Of a DNA stretch of 64,000 nucleotides, positions 49,796 through 58,253 are shown one piece after another. The number at the start of each line of letters is the position of its first letter. Within the stretch, counting starts at the first letter, position 1. The notes below the pieces were generated by a model that saw nothing but the letters and a program-made list of their open reading frames with translations, did no database searches and was not told the origin of the DNA. Where the stretch lies: the NCBI GenBank assembly GCA_947629575.1, contig CANREF010000003.1, positions 62,001 to 126,000 on the forward strand, written 5' to 3'. The position numbers were made by a program, and so were the translations under genes. This DNA comes from an uncultured Clostridia bacterium (lineage in GTDB: Bacteria; Bacillota; Clostridia; Christensenellales; Borkfalkiaceae).

Positions 49796-49807
49796 CGGCG
49801 TCCCCGC

Positions 49808-49934
49808 GTCATTCTGAGATGAATTGTTATTACGCAGTCCACGGAAGTTGTCCCCGAAGAATCTCGCGGGGACAATAGATGCTTCGGGGAGAGCTTGAAA
49901 GGACTGCGTAATTGCTTTCCCTGCTCAGCATGAC
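49808..49934. repeat. long nested palindromic (MITE/REP-like) element
   Basis: GCGTCATTCTGAG...TTACGCAGTCC...TCCCCGAAG / CTTCGGGGA...GGACTGCGTAA...CTCAGCATGACGC; right half repeated at 20975-21052. Confidence 0.75.
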
Positions 49935-50072
49935 GCTTGGGCGAGCGGGGCAGCAAGGGCATCCCGCCCCCGCTAACGTTCCTCACGCCGTCTGTGGGCT
50001 TTCGAGGCAAAGAAATTCCCGAACGGCCGAAAATCGCTTTACATTTTATTCCTTATTTATTATAATATAGGC

Positions 50073-50942
50073 ATGATTCGGCTTGCGGAAAATTGGCGGG
50101 AATATACCGTGCTTGCGACGGGCGACGGCTACAAGCTGGAGCGCTGGGGAGAGCATATCCTCCTTCGTCCCGATCCGCAAGTCATCTGGGCGGCACAGAG
50201 AGATCTTTCTTCCTATCCCGATATCGCCGCCGTCTATCACCGCAGCGCAAAGGGGGGCGGGGCGTGGGAATACCGCAAACCCCTTCCCGAGAGCTGGAAT
50301 ATCTCCTACGGCGTTCTCACCTTCAAGATAAAACCCATGGGGTTCAAGCATACGGGGCTCTTCCCCGAGCAGGCAGTGAATTGGGAAAAGACGGGCGCGC
50401 TCATCCGTTCCGCGGTGAACGCGGGCAGGCGCCCGAAGATCCTCAACCTCTTCGCCTATACGGGCGGCGCAAGCTGCGCCATGGCGAAGGCGGGGGCGGA
50501 AGTCGTCCATGTGGACGCGGCAAAGGGCATGGTGGAACGCGCCGGCGAGAATGCCCGCCTTTCGGGGCTGGAAAGCGGCATCCGCTATATCGTGGACGAC
50601 TGCAAGAAGTTCGTCCTGCGCGAGCTTCGGCGGGGAAACCGTTACGACGGCATCGTCATGGACCCTCCTTCCTACGGAAGAGGACCGGGCGGGGAGATGT
50701 GGAAACTCGAGGACGAGCTCTTTCCCTTTACCTCCCTCTGCGCGCAGTTGCTCTCCGATGAGCCGCTCTTCTTTCTCATCAACAGCTACACCACGGGTCT
50801 GCAGCCCACGGTGCTCACCAATATCCTCTCCCTCGCCCTGAAGGGAAGGGAGGGCAAGATCGAAGCGTACGAGGTGGGGCTTCCCACCGAAGAGGGGATC
50901 GCTCTCCCCTGCGGCGCGGGAGGAATGTACATCCATGTGTGA
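50073..50942 (+). CDS. class I SAM-dependent rRNA methyltransferase (RlmI/RlmK-like)
   Basis: ILNLFAYTGGASCAMAKAGAEVVHVDAAKGMVERAGENARLSGL, DGIVMDPPSYGRG. Confidence 0.88.
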   Translation: MIRLAENWREYTVLATGDGYKLERWGEHILLRPDPQVIWAAQRDLSSYPDIAAVYHRSAKGGGAWEYRKPLPESWNISYGVLTFKIKPMGFKHTGLFPEQAVNWEKTGALIRSAVNAGRRPKILNLFAYTGGASCAMAKAGAEVVHVDAAKGMVERAGENARLSGLESGIRYIVDDCKKFVLRELRRGNRYDGIVMDPPSYGRGPGGEMWKLEDELFPFTSLCAQLLSDEPLFFLINSYTTGLQPTVLTNILSLALKGREGKIEAYEVGLPTEEGIALPCGAGGMYIHV

Positions 50943-51645
50943 AAAACCCGAAGAAGACATCACCGTCCTCTATGAGGACAACCATATCATCGTCGTGATG
51001 AAACCGCAGAATATCCCGTCCTGTCCCGACGAGAGCGGAGACAGCAATATGCTCGACCGCGTGAAGGAATATGTGCGGAGAACTTACAACAAACAGGGGA
51101 ACGTATATATCGGGCTCGTGCACCGATTGGACCGTCCTACGGGCGGGGTCATGGTGTTTGCGAGAACGAGCAAAGCCGCGGGCAGGCTCTCCGTGCAGAT
51201 GCGCACGGGGGACTTCGAGAAAAAATACCTCGCCGTCTTGGTGGGCACTCCTCACGAGGAGAGCGCCACGCTCAACGGCTGGCTGAAGAAGAACCCCGTC
51301 AACAACATGGTCTACCTCGCCCCGCAGGGCACGGACGGCGCCGTGTCCGCCTCCCTCGATTACCGCGTTCTCTCTTCGGCGGGGGAACTCTGCCTTGCCG
51401 AGGTCAAGCTGCACACGGGCAGAAGCCATCAGATCCGCGTCCAGATGGCGGGGATCTCCCATCCCGTCTACGGCGACATGCGCTACGGCGGAGAAAAAGC
51501 GGTGAAGGGCAAACTGGCGCTGTGGGCGTACAGCCTCTCCTTCTCTCACCCCGTCACCAAGGAGCGGCTGCGCTTTCTGTGCGAGCCCCCCAAGGGCGAG
51601 CAGCCTTGGAAGAGATTCGACCTTTCTTCGGTGATGAAACCGTAA
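50935..51645 (+). CDS. RluA-family pseudouridine synthase
   Basis: YIGLVHRLDRPTGGVMVFARTSKAAGRLS, LHTGRSHQIRVQMAGISHPVYGD. Confidence 0.93.
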   Translation: MCEKPEEDITVLYEDNHIIVVMKPQNIPSCPDESGDSNMLDRVKEYVRRTYNKQGNVYIGLVHRLDRPTGGVMVFARTSKAAGRLSVQMRTGDFEKKYLAVLVGTPHEESATLNGWLKKNPVNNMVYLAPQGTDGAVSASLDYRVLSSAGELCLAEVKLHTGRSHQIRVQMAGISHPVYGDMRYGGEKAVKGKLALWAYSLSFSHPVTKERLRFLCEPPKGEQPWKRFDLSSVMKP

Positions 51646-51766
51646 GAAATCAATGAAATTTTTCGTTTTCTTTCAAAGAAGGCGAAATACCGCTTGACGA
51701 GCGGGAAGAAATTGTGTTAAAATGGACAAGATAGTCGGGTCATAATGCCCGTATGGAGCAACGTAC

Positions 51767-54583
51767 ATGAAAAAGACAAAAATTCGCTACATGACTATTG
51801 CCGCGCTCTTTATTGCGCTGGCACTCATCCTGAGCTTTGCAGTCGGCTCTCTGTTTGTAAAGAGGCAGACGATCCTCGCGTTGGAATATAATCCCAACGA
51901 TATCTTTACCGCAGGCGACGGCGGGAATGTCGGAGCGTCCAAGGCGGACGAGGGGGAGAAGTCCTACCTCCGTCTTTCCCTGTCCGATAACGGGGAGGCG
52001 TACTTCCGCCGCGATCTTGCGCTCAAGTGGTTTGCCCCCATTCCCGAAGGCACAGAGCCCGCAGGGGAGACGGTAGGGACGAACAACCCCGCAGAGAAGA
52101 AATATTACAACATGCAGTTCGCCTTTGCCCCTGCGGAGTACAGCGTCAACACAAGCGCGTCGACCAAGACCTGCCCGCGCTGCGGAGAAACGGGGCTTGC
52201 CCTCTCTGCGGATACCTGTACCAAGTGCAGTTTTGATTTCACGAAGACCGTTCTTTTCGAGCGTTTCGAGATCGCCTTCGAGAGCGCGGAGGAGAGCTAC
52301 AGCAAGAAGGGCGTCGCCACGAACACCATCGTCGCGGAGCTCGTGGGCGAAGAGCTGAAGTTTGCGGTGCGCAATTCCTTTGAACAGCCCGAGGACGACA
52401 AGTCCGAAGAAGAGAACAAGTGGGAACTTCCCGAAGATGCGGTCGGCTTCGCCGTTACGACGGAATCTTTCACCGTAAGATTGGACGAGAAGGATTGCAG
52501 TGCGGGCGAATTCGCCGTGTATGTGAACGATGAATTTATCGGCAAGTTCACGAATGTGGGCGGCTATTACATGGAATATCTCACTTCCACTCCCGCCCGC
52601 GATCCCATGACCTTCCGTGCGGAACTTCCCGAAGAGACGGGGGAGGGTTACACCCAAGTTGCGCAAACGGTAAAGATGCTCTCCTTGAACGGGCAGTCTT
52701 TTGAAGTCAATGCAAGCGGAAAGGTATACGACAATGCAGATCCCGTCCTCGTCGTCAACGAGGCGATCTATGCTTATACCCTCGGCAGAAAGTGGTCGCT
52801 CACCTACGAAGCGATCGACGTGTGCGACAGCTCCGTCTCCATTACGAGAAGATACGCCATGGTGAATGCGTCGGACGGCGAGGATGAAGAGGGCAACCCT
52901 CTCTATCACAAGCCCCTCAAGGATGACTATAAGGCGCTGACGACTTCCACGGTATTCATTCCCACGAACGACGACCAGCCCACCGAGCAGTACGTCTCCA
53001 TTTATTTCGATCTCGACGACGGAACTTCCCACCGTCACAAGTGCCCCGACTGCGGTTATCTCTATGACGACAATGTGGAGGAAACTCCCTTTGCGGCGCT
53101 TACCTCGAGCGGGGACGACGCATGGAAGTGCCCCGGTCATAAGGAAGACGGAACGGAGTGCGGCGCGGCAAAGAGCCGCTTTACCACCGAGAGCAGCTAT
53201 ACCTATCTCACATGGTATGCGGCGGATGAGAATCAGACCGCCTCTCTCAATTCCTCCGAAGTCTATGAATGCCCCCTTTGCGGCAAGCAGTACAGCAAGT
53301 CGGAATATGAGAAGGAAGACTTCACCAAGTGCACCAATACCGACGACTCGAAGCATAAGAGCGGTGAAGAAGTCATCGACGCTCCCAAGGAAGATTTCAA
53401 AGAGGTCGCCGTCGATCCCTTCGACTATATCATCGTAAACCGCAGTGATTCGGTCAACGGTGAAAAGAGCGGTCCTCAGTATGTGGGGGTCACCGCCGTC
53501 GCCGACACGCGGACAAACGAGGTCACTCCCGAGGCGGAAGAGCTCGCCGAAAAATATCAGCAGGCGATCGACGAAGTCGTCTTTGAAAAGGACGAAGAGG
53601 GCAACCTCACCAAGGATCTCAAACTGAGCGCGGGCGACGGTTCTTACTTCTATCTTCCCTCCCTGCGCGATCTCATCGCGAGCGAGAACGCCGATTACAG
53701 AAACCTCAGATTCAGCATCTATTACAAAAAGCCCGGAACGGAAGTCGGCGCTTCTCCTTCCTCGGCGACTTCTCTCCGCTACAACGCCCTTCGCTTCGAG
53801 ATCGATGAAGCGGGCAAGTATGCCTTCAAGATCCTTGCGACCGATGCGGCGGGCAATGCGATGAAGTATTATTTGGAGGAAAAGCTCGTCACCGTCTCCT
53901 CTTCCAACATTTGGGACATCGACGAGATCCCGACCTTCAGCTTCGAAGTGACGTACACGGGCGCGACTGTCGAGAACCGTGAGGACAGCTATCAGGGCTA
54001 CCGCGACAGCAGCTTTACCATCACCTCCTTTGATATCGTCGCCTTGAGCGGCTATGAGACGAAATACACCCTCTACCGCTTCGATGACGCTGTGCGGGCA
54101 CAGAATGATCTTGCGCCCATCACTTACGAGAATTTCCGCAAAGATCTCAGCGGCAATGTCGAGACGTATAAGGCTTGCCTTGTGGAGATCAAGGATTACG
54201 GCGACATCACCGAGGATGATCCCAATTGGGCCGACAGCGCCCAATACTATCAATGGGATTCCGACAGTTCTCTTTCCTTCATCCCGCGGGAGATCACCTT
54301 CTACGTGGTGAAACTCGAAGTGACGGAGGAGGCTCGTCTGCCCGAACAGAAGGCGATTGCATATCAGGCGATCGATGTGCGCAATCCCATCGACTCCCGT
54401 CCCGACCCCACCTATTGGCTGGAGAACAACGTTACCTCGGTCGTGCTCTTCTCTATCTCCGGTGCGTTGCTTGTGATCATCATCATTCTCTTCATCGTCA
54501 AGCCTTCGGACAAGAAGATCGAAGAGGTGGATGTGAATACCCTCCGCGGCGGCAAGAAGAACAAGAAAAACAAGAAAGAATAA
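51767..54583 (+). CDS. large membrane-anchored, predicted exported protein with rubredoxin-like and other Cys-pair motifs
   Basis: N-terminal TM (YMTIAALFIALALILSFAVG), C-terminal TM (VVLFSISGALLVIIIILFIV) plus basic tail; CPRCGETGLALSADTCTKC; CPDCGYLYDDN...GDDAWKCPGHKEDGTECGAAKSRF; CPLCGKQYSKSE. Confidence 0.7.
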   Translation: MKKTKIRYMTIAALFIALALILSFAVGSLFVKRQTILALEYNPNDIFTAGDGGNVGASKADEGEKSYLRLSLSDNGEAYFRRDLALKWFAPIPEGTEPAGETVGTNNPAEKKYYNMQFAFAPAEYSVNTSASTKTCPRCGETGLALSADTCTKCSFDFTKTVLFERFEIAFESAEESYSKKGVATNTIVAELVGEELKFAVRNSFEQPEDDKSEEENKWELPEDAVGFAVTTESFTVRLDEKDCSAGEFAVYVNDEFIGKFTNVGGYYMEYLTSTPARDPMTFRAELPEETGEGYTQVAQTVKMLSLNGQSFEVNASGKVYDNADPVLVVNEAIYAYTLGRKWSLTYEAIDVCDSSVSITRRYAMVNASDGEDEEGNPLYHKPLKDDYKALTTSTVFIPTNDDQPTEQYVSIYFDLDDGTSHRHKCPDCGYLYDDNVEETPFAALTSSGDDAWKCPGHKEDGTECGAAKSRFTTESSYTYLTWYAADENQTASLNSSEVYECPLCGKQYSKSEYEKEDFTKCTNTDDSKHKSGEEVIDAPKEDFKEVAVDPFDYIIVNRSDSVNGEKSGPQYVGVTAVADTRTNEVTPEAEELAEKYQQAIDEVVFEKDEEGNLTKDLKLSAGDGSYFYLPSLRDLIASENADYRNLRFSIYYKKPGTEVGASPSSATSLRYNALRFEIDEAGKYAFKILATDAAGNAMKYYLEEKLVTVSSSNIWDIDEIPTFSFEVTYTGATVENREDSYQGYRDSSFTITSFDIVALSGYETKYTLYRFDDAVRAQNDLAPITYENFRKDLSGNVETYKACLVEIKDYGDITEDDPNWADSAQYYQWDSDSSLSFIPREITFYVVKLEVTEEARLPEQKAIAYQAIDVRNPIDSRPDPTYWLENNVTSVVLFSISGALLVIIIILFIVKPSDKKIEEVDVNTLRGGKKNKKNKKE

Positions 54584-54593
54584 GCATTAGCTC

Positions 54594-54620
54594 AAAAAGC
54601 ACCCCTCGGGGTGCTTTTTT
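54594..54620 (+). terminator. intrinsic terminator
   Basis: AAAAAGCACCCC-TC-GGGGTGCTTTTTT. Confidence 0.88.
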
Positions 54621-54778
54621 GCTGCGTTTTGCGAATGAAAAGGAGAGGGTCAAAGCTCCTCCTAAGGAGGAGCTGTCACGAAGTGACTGAGGTGGTGTCC
54701 CTGCCTCGCACACAGTCTTTGATCTCCACAGTGCATAATAAAAATTCTTTGTCGCAAACTGCTTTCAGGAGGCAAAGA

Positions 54779-55021
54779 ATGGTTATTGCAAATTTAATTT
54801 CCTATATCCTCGTGCTCACGGGCGCGTTGAATTGGGGGCTGTACGGGATCTTCAACTTCAATCTCGTCTCTTCCATCTTCGCGGGGCCGCGCACCATCGG
54901 CGCTATCATCGTCTATTCGCTCATCGCGCTTGCGGCGATCTGGCTCATCATCTCTCCCATCATCACGAACGGAGCTCTCAAGCTCATGGGGAACAGAGAA
55001 GTCAATAAAGAGCATTCATGA
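54779..55021 (+). CDS. DUF378-like small membrane protein
   Basis: MVIANLISYILVLTGALNWGLYGIFNFNLVSSIFAGPRTIGAIIVYSLIALAAIWLI; CAGGAGG SD. Confidence 0.85.
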   Translation: MVIANLISYILVLTGALNWGLYGIFNFNLVSSIFAGPRTIGAIIVYSLIALAAIWLIISPIITNGALKLMGNREVNKEHS

Positions 55022-55031
55022 TCGAACGAAA

Positions 55032-55073
55032 AAGTGCGGACGGGGCATAATTCTTGCCTTGTCCGCATTTTTT
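55032..55073 (+). terminator. hairpin with U-tract ending 5 nt before the feoA start codon
   Basis: TGCGGAC...GTCCGCATTTTTT. Confidence 0.7.
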
Positions 55074-55078
55074 ATGTT

Positions 55079-55303
55079 ATGAATATTACCGATCTCAAGC
55101 GCGGAGACCGTGCGATCGTCTCCGCCGTAGTCTGTTCTCCCCGTCTCAAAGAGCGTCTCCGTACCCTCGGCGTCCGCGCGGGGGGAGTTTTGCGGGTGCT
55201 CAAGGTCTCCTTCTTCAAGAAAACTTATCTCCTGCAGGCGGGGGGAAACCGTCTTGCGGTCAGAAGGGAGGTGGCGGAGTGCGTGAGCGTGCGCAAGGTT
55301 TAG
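55079..55303 (+). CDS. feoA: FeoA family ferrous iron transport protein
   Basis: MNITDLKRGDRAIVSAV...RLRTLGVRAGGVLRVLK. Confidence 0.85.
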   Translation: MNITDLKRGDRAIVSAVVCSPRLKERLRTLGVRAGGVLRVLKVSFFKKTYLLQAGGNRLAVRREVAECVSVRKV

Positions 55304-57063
55304 AGCTCCTTCTCGTCGGGAATCCCAACGCGGGCAAGAGCACTCTCTTCAATTCGCTCACGGGCGGGCACGCCAAGGTGGGGAATTGGCACGGCGTCAC
55401 GGTGGGGGAGCTCTCCAAGGAGACGGTCCTCGGCGGGGAACGCTGTCTTGTCACCGATCTTCCGGGGATATATTCCACGCGCGGCATGAGCATGGAAGAG
55501 CGCTCCGCCTGCGAGTACATCGAAAAACACCCCGAAGCACTGCTCGTCTTCGTGGGGGAATGCGCCACCCTTCCCCGCGCACTGCCCCTCTTCGGCGAAC
55601 TCGGAAAGGGCAGGAAGTGCTTGCTCGTTCTCACCAAACGGCGGCAATTCGAGCGTGCGGGCGGGAAGATCGATGCAGACGAGCTCTCCCGCATACTCGG
55701 AATTCCCGTGCTCGACGCGGAAGGATTTCGCGGGAAGAGGTTGAAAGAGCGCCTTTCCCTCCTGCTCAAGGACGCCTCCGAGGGAGAAACGTTCTCCCTT
55801 CCGCCCTCCTATGCGCCTGCGCGGGAGGGACTTTCGCGGGCGGACAGGTGGCTTCTGAACGGCTTTTTTTGTATTCCGCTCTTCTTCGGAATTCTCGTCT
55901 TCACCTTTTGGGTGACCTTCGCGCCCGGGCTCTTGGGCGATACTCTGAAGTCGCTCATTACCCGTTTTTTCGAGGAAACGCTCGGCGGACTTGCGGGGAA
56001 GATCTCCTCTCCCGTAATGAGGAGTTTTCTTGCGGACGGGCTCTTAAAGAGCCTCGGCAGTGTGCTCTGTTTCCTGCCGCAGATCGTACTGCTCTTCTTC
56101 TTTCTCACCGTCATGGAAGAGAGCGGCTTTTTGTCGCGGCTCGCCATTCTCACAGACGGCGTATTTTCCAAATTGGGGCTCAACGGAAGGGCGGTATTCT
56201 CCTTGCTCATGGGCTTTGGGTGCAGCGCCGCCGCGATCCTCACGACCCGCGGGCTGGACGACAAGCGCATCCAGCGCAGGGTGATCCTGTGCCTTCCCTA
56301 CATCTCCTGCAGCGCAAAACTGCCCGTCTATCTCACCCTCGCCTCCTCCTTCTTCCCCGATCCCTTCCTCGCCGTACTGCTTCTGTATGTGCTCGGCGTG
56401 GGGCTCGCCCTCTTTGTCGCCTTCTTTTTGAAGAGCGGGGAGGCGTCCTTTGTCCTCGAACTCGCCCCGCTGCAATTTCCCCGCCCCGCATACGTTGTAA
56501 AAGCCTTGCTTTTTCAGGTCAAACAGTTTATAATAAAGTTGGGAACGGTCATCCTCGCCTTCTTTCTCGCGTCGTGGCTTCTGTCCTCCTTCGATGTGCA
56601 TCTCCGCTTTTGCGGCGTGGAGGAGAGCATCCTCGCGCGGCTCTGCGGCGGGCTCAGATTTTTGTTCGCGCCCATCGGCTTGGGAGATTGGAAGATCGCC
56701 TATGCCGCTCTCTCGGGGCTCATCGCCAAGGAAAACGTGGCGGGCGCGCTCGGGATGTTCTACGGCGGGTTTCCCTTCTCTGCGCAGAGCGCGTTTGCCT
56801 TTGCCGTGTTCATCCTCGCCTGTTCCCCCTGCGTTTCGGCGATCGCCGCAAGCGCGAGAGAGCTCGGGGTGAAGTCCGCGCTCCTGTACGCCGCACTGCA
56901 GACGGGAAGCGCATTGCTCTTGAGCTACCTCGTCTATTTCCTCTTGACGGGCGGATATGTCAACTTCCTCCTTCTCCTCCTTCCCGTCAAGATCTTCCTT
57001 CTTCTCGGCTATGAAAAAATTCACCGTAAACGAAAACACCACCCTGAAAGTCTTCACGGATAA
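55279..57063 (+). CDS. feoB: ferrous iron transport protein B (GTG start)
   Basis: LLLVGNPNAGKSTLFNSLTGGHAKVGNWHGVTV, VTDLPGIYST, multi-TM C-terminal domain with SCSAKLPVY; AGAAGGGAGG SD. Confidence 0.9.
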   Translation: MRERAQGLELLLVGNPNAGKSTLFNSLTGGHAKVGNWHGVTVGELSKETVLGGERCLVTDLPGIYSTRGMSMEERSACEYIEKHPEALLVFVGECATLPRALPLFGELGKGRKCLLVLTKRRQFERAGGKIDADELSRILGIPVLDAEGFRGKRLKERLSLLLKDASEGETFSLPPSYAPAREGLSRADRWLLNGFFCIPLFFGILVFTFWVTFAPGLLGDTLKSLITRFFEETLGGLAGKISSPVMRSFLADGLLKSLGSVLCFLPQIVLLFFFLTVMEESGFLSRLAILTDGVFSKLGLNGRAVFSLLMGFGCSAAAILTTRGLDDKRIQRRVILCLPYISCSAKLPVYLTLASSFFPDPFLAVLLLYVLGVGLALFVAFFLKSGEASFVLELAPLQFPRPAYVVKALLFQVKQFIIKLGTVILAFFLASWLLSSFDVHLRFCGVEESILARLCGGLRFLFAPIGLGDWKIAYAALSGLIAKENVAGALGMFYGGFPFSAQSAFAFAVFILACSPCVSAIAASARELGVKSALLYAALQTGSALLLSYLVYFLLTGGYVNFLLLLLPVKIFLLLGYEKIHRKRKHHPESLHG

Positions 57064-57805
57064 CACTTGCGCGCAGGCCTCCTTTTGCTTTCGGCGGCTC
57101 TTGAAGGCGCGCGAGATCAGAGTGAACGGCGTCAAGACGGGGGAAGATCTCCCCCTTTCCAAGGGAGACGAGGTGTGCTATTATATGACCCCCGCCGAGG
57201 AGGGGAAACGCGCGTTTTCCATCGTCTATGAGGATGAAAACATCCTCGTCGCCGACAAGGAGAGCGGCGTCAACTCGGAGGCAGTCTTCACCGAAACGGG
57301 GCTCTTTCCCATCCACCGTCTCGACCGAAACACCGCGGGACTTTTGATCCTTGCCCGAACGCGGGAAGCGGAAGAGGAGCTGCTGAAGGCGTTCCGTGAA
57401 AGGCGGACGGAAAAGGTGTACCATGCGCTCGTCATCGGGAAAATGCCCGAAAGGCACGCCGTATTGCGGGCGTTCCTCGAAAAAGACGAGAGATCGGCGA
57501 CGGTCAAAGTGCGGGAACAGGGCGCGGGCGTTCCCATCGAAACGGAGTATGAGGTGCTCGGCGAGAGGGGAGAATGCTCCCTTCTCAAGATCGTTCTGCA
57601 CACGGGAAAGACCCACCAGATCCGCGCCCATATGGCGTTTCTCGGCCACCCCGTGGTGGGGGATGAAAAGTACGGCGATACCGCCTTCAACAGGCAGATG
57701 CACTGTTCCCGCCAACAGCTCATCGCAAAATCGCTCACGCTGTATACGGGCGGCGTCCTTTCCTATCTCAAGGGAAAGACCTTCCTCTCCGAAAAAAATC
57801 TGTAA
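57011..57805 (+). CDS. RluA-family pseudouridine synthase
   Basis: FPIHRLDRNTAGLLILARTREAEEELLKAF, LHTGKTHQIRAHMAFLGHPVVGDEKYGD; overlaps the feoB 3' end. Confidence 0.9.
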   Translation: MKKFTVNENTTLKVFTDNTCAQASFCFRRLLKAREIRVNGVKTGEDLPLSKGDEVCYYMTPAEEGKRAFSIVYEDENILVADKESGVNSEAVFTETGLFPIHRLDRNTAGLLILARTREAEEELLKAFRERRTEKVYHALVIGKMPERHAVLRAFLEKDERSATVKVREQGAGVPIETEYEVLGERGECSLLKIVLHTGKTHQIRAHMAFLGHPVVGDEKYGDTAFNRQMHCSRQQLIAKSLTLYTGGVLSYLKGKTFLSEKNL

Positions 57806-57814
57806 AAATTTTCG

Positions 57815-57838
57815 AAAAACGCTTGACAAGCGTTTTTT
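57815..57838 (+). terminator. terminator hairpin enclosing the -35 of the downstream promoter
   Basis: AAAAACGCTT-GAC-AAGCGTTTTT. Confidence 0.7.
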
Positions 57839-57872
57839 CTTGTGTTAATATATGAATACTTATTCATATATT
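57823..57872 (+). promoter_or_regulatory. ArsR-family promoter/operator
   Basis: TTGACA-N17-TAATAT with perfect 12-2-12 palindrome AATATATGAATA-CT-TATTCATATATT (57847-57872). Confidence 0.9.
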
Positions 57873-57888
57873 GATATAGGAGGTAGTC

Positions 57889-58236
57889 ATGAACTGCGAT
57901 CATGAGCAGTTGCATCATTTGGCGGCGCAGGCCGCAAAGGAGAACATGCCCGCCGAGGAGGCGATCGAAAGGGTCGCGGCGGCGTTCAAGTCGATCTCCG
58001 AACCCAGCCGCCTGAAGATCCTCTTTGCCCTTCGCCAAGGGGAGATGTGCGTGTTCCACATCGTCGAGGCGGTGGGGGGGACGCAGAGCGCCGTCTCCCA
58101 CCAGCTCCGCATCCTAAAGGACAACCACATCATCAAGTCCCGCCGCGACGGGCAGAATATCGTCTATTCGCTCGCGGACGAACACGTGGTCGCGGTACTT
58201 GAGCTCGCCTGCTCTCACTTGAATTGCAAAATTTAG
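57889..58236 (+). CDS. ArsR/SmtB-family metal-sensing repressor
   Basis: FKSISEPSRLKILFALRQGEMCVFHIVEAVGGTQSAVSHQLRILKDNHIIKSRRDGQNIVYSLADEHVVAVLELACSH. Confidence 0.93.
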   Translation: MNCDHEQLHHLAAQAAKENMPAEEAIERVAAAFKSISEPSRLKILFALRQGEMCVFHIVEAVGGTQSAVSHQLRILKDNHIIKSRRDGQNIVYSLADEHVVAVLELACSHLNCKI

Positions 58237-58253
58237 GGAGGCAGGAAATCATC

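Noticed and set aside
51740-54253. 837 aa antisense ORF opposite the large membrane-anchored gene
   Set aside because: No recognisable domain, no SD or promoter; a by-product of codon bias in GC-rich coding DNA. The sense frame has TMs, Cys motifs and an SD.
55386-57014. 542 aa alternative-frame ORF inside feoB
   Set aside because: Arg-rich frame-shifted translation; the feoB frame has GTPase and TM motifs.
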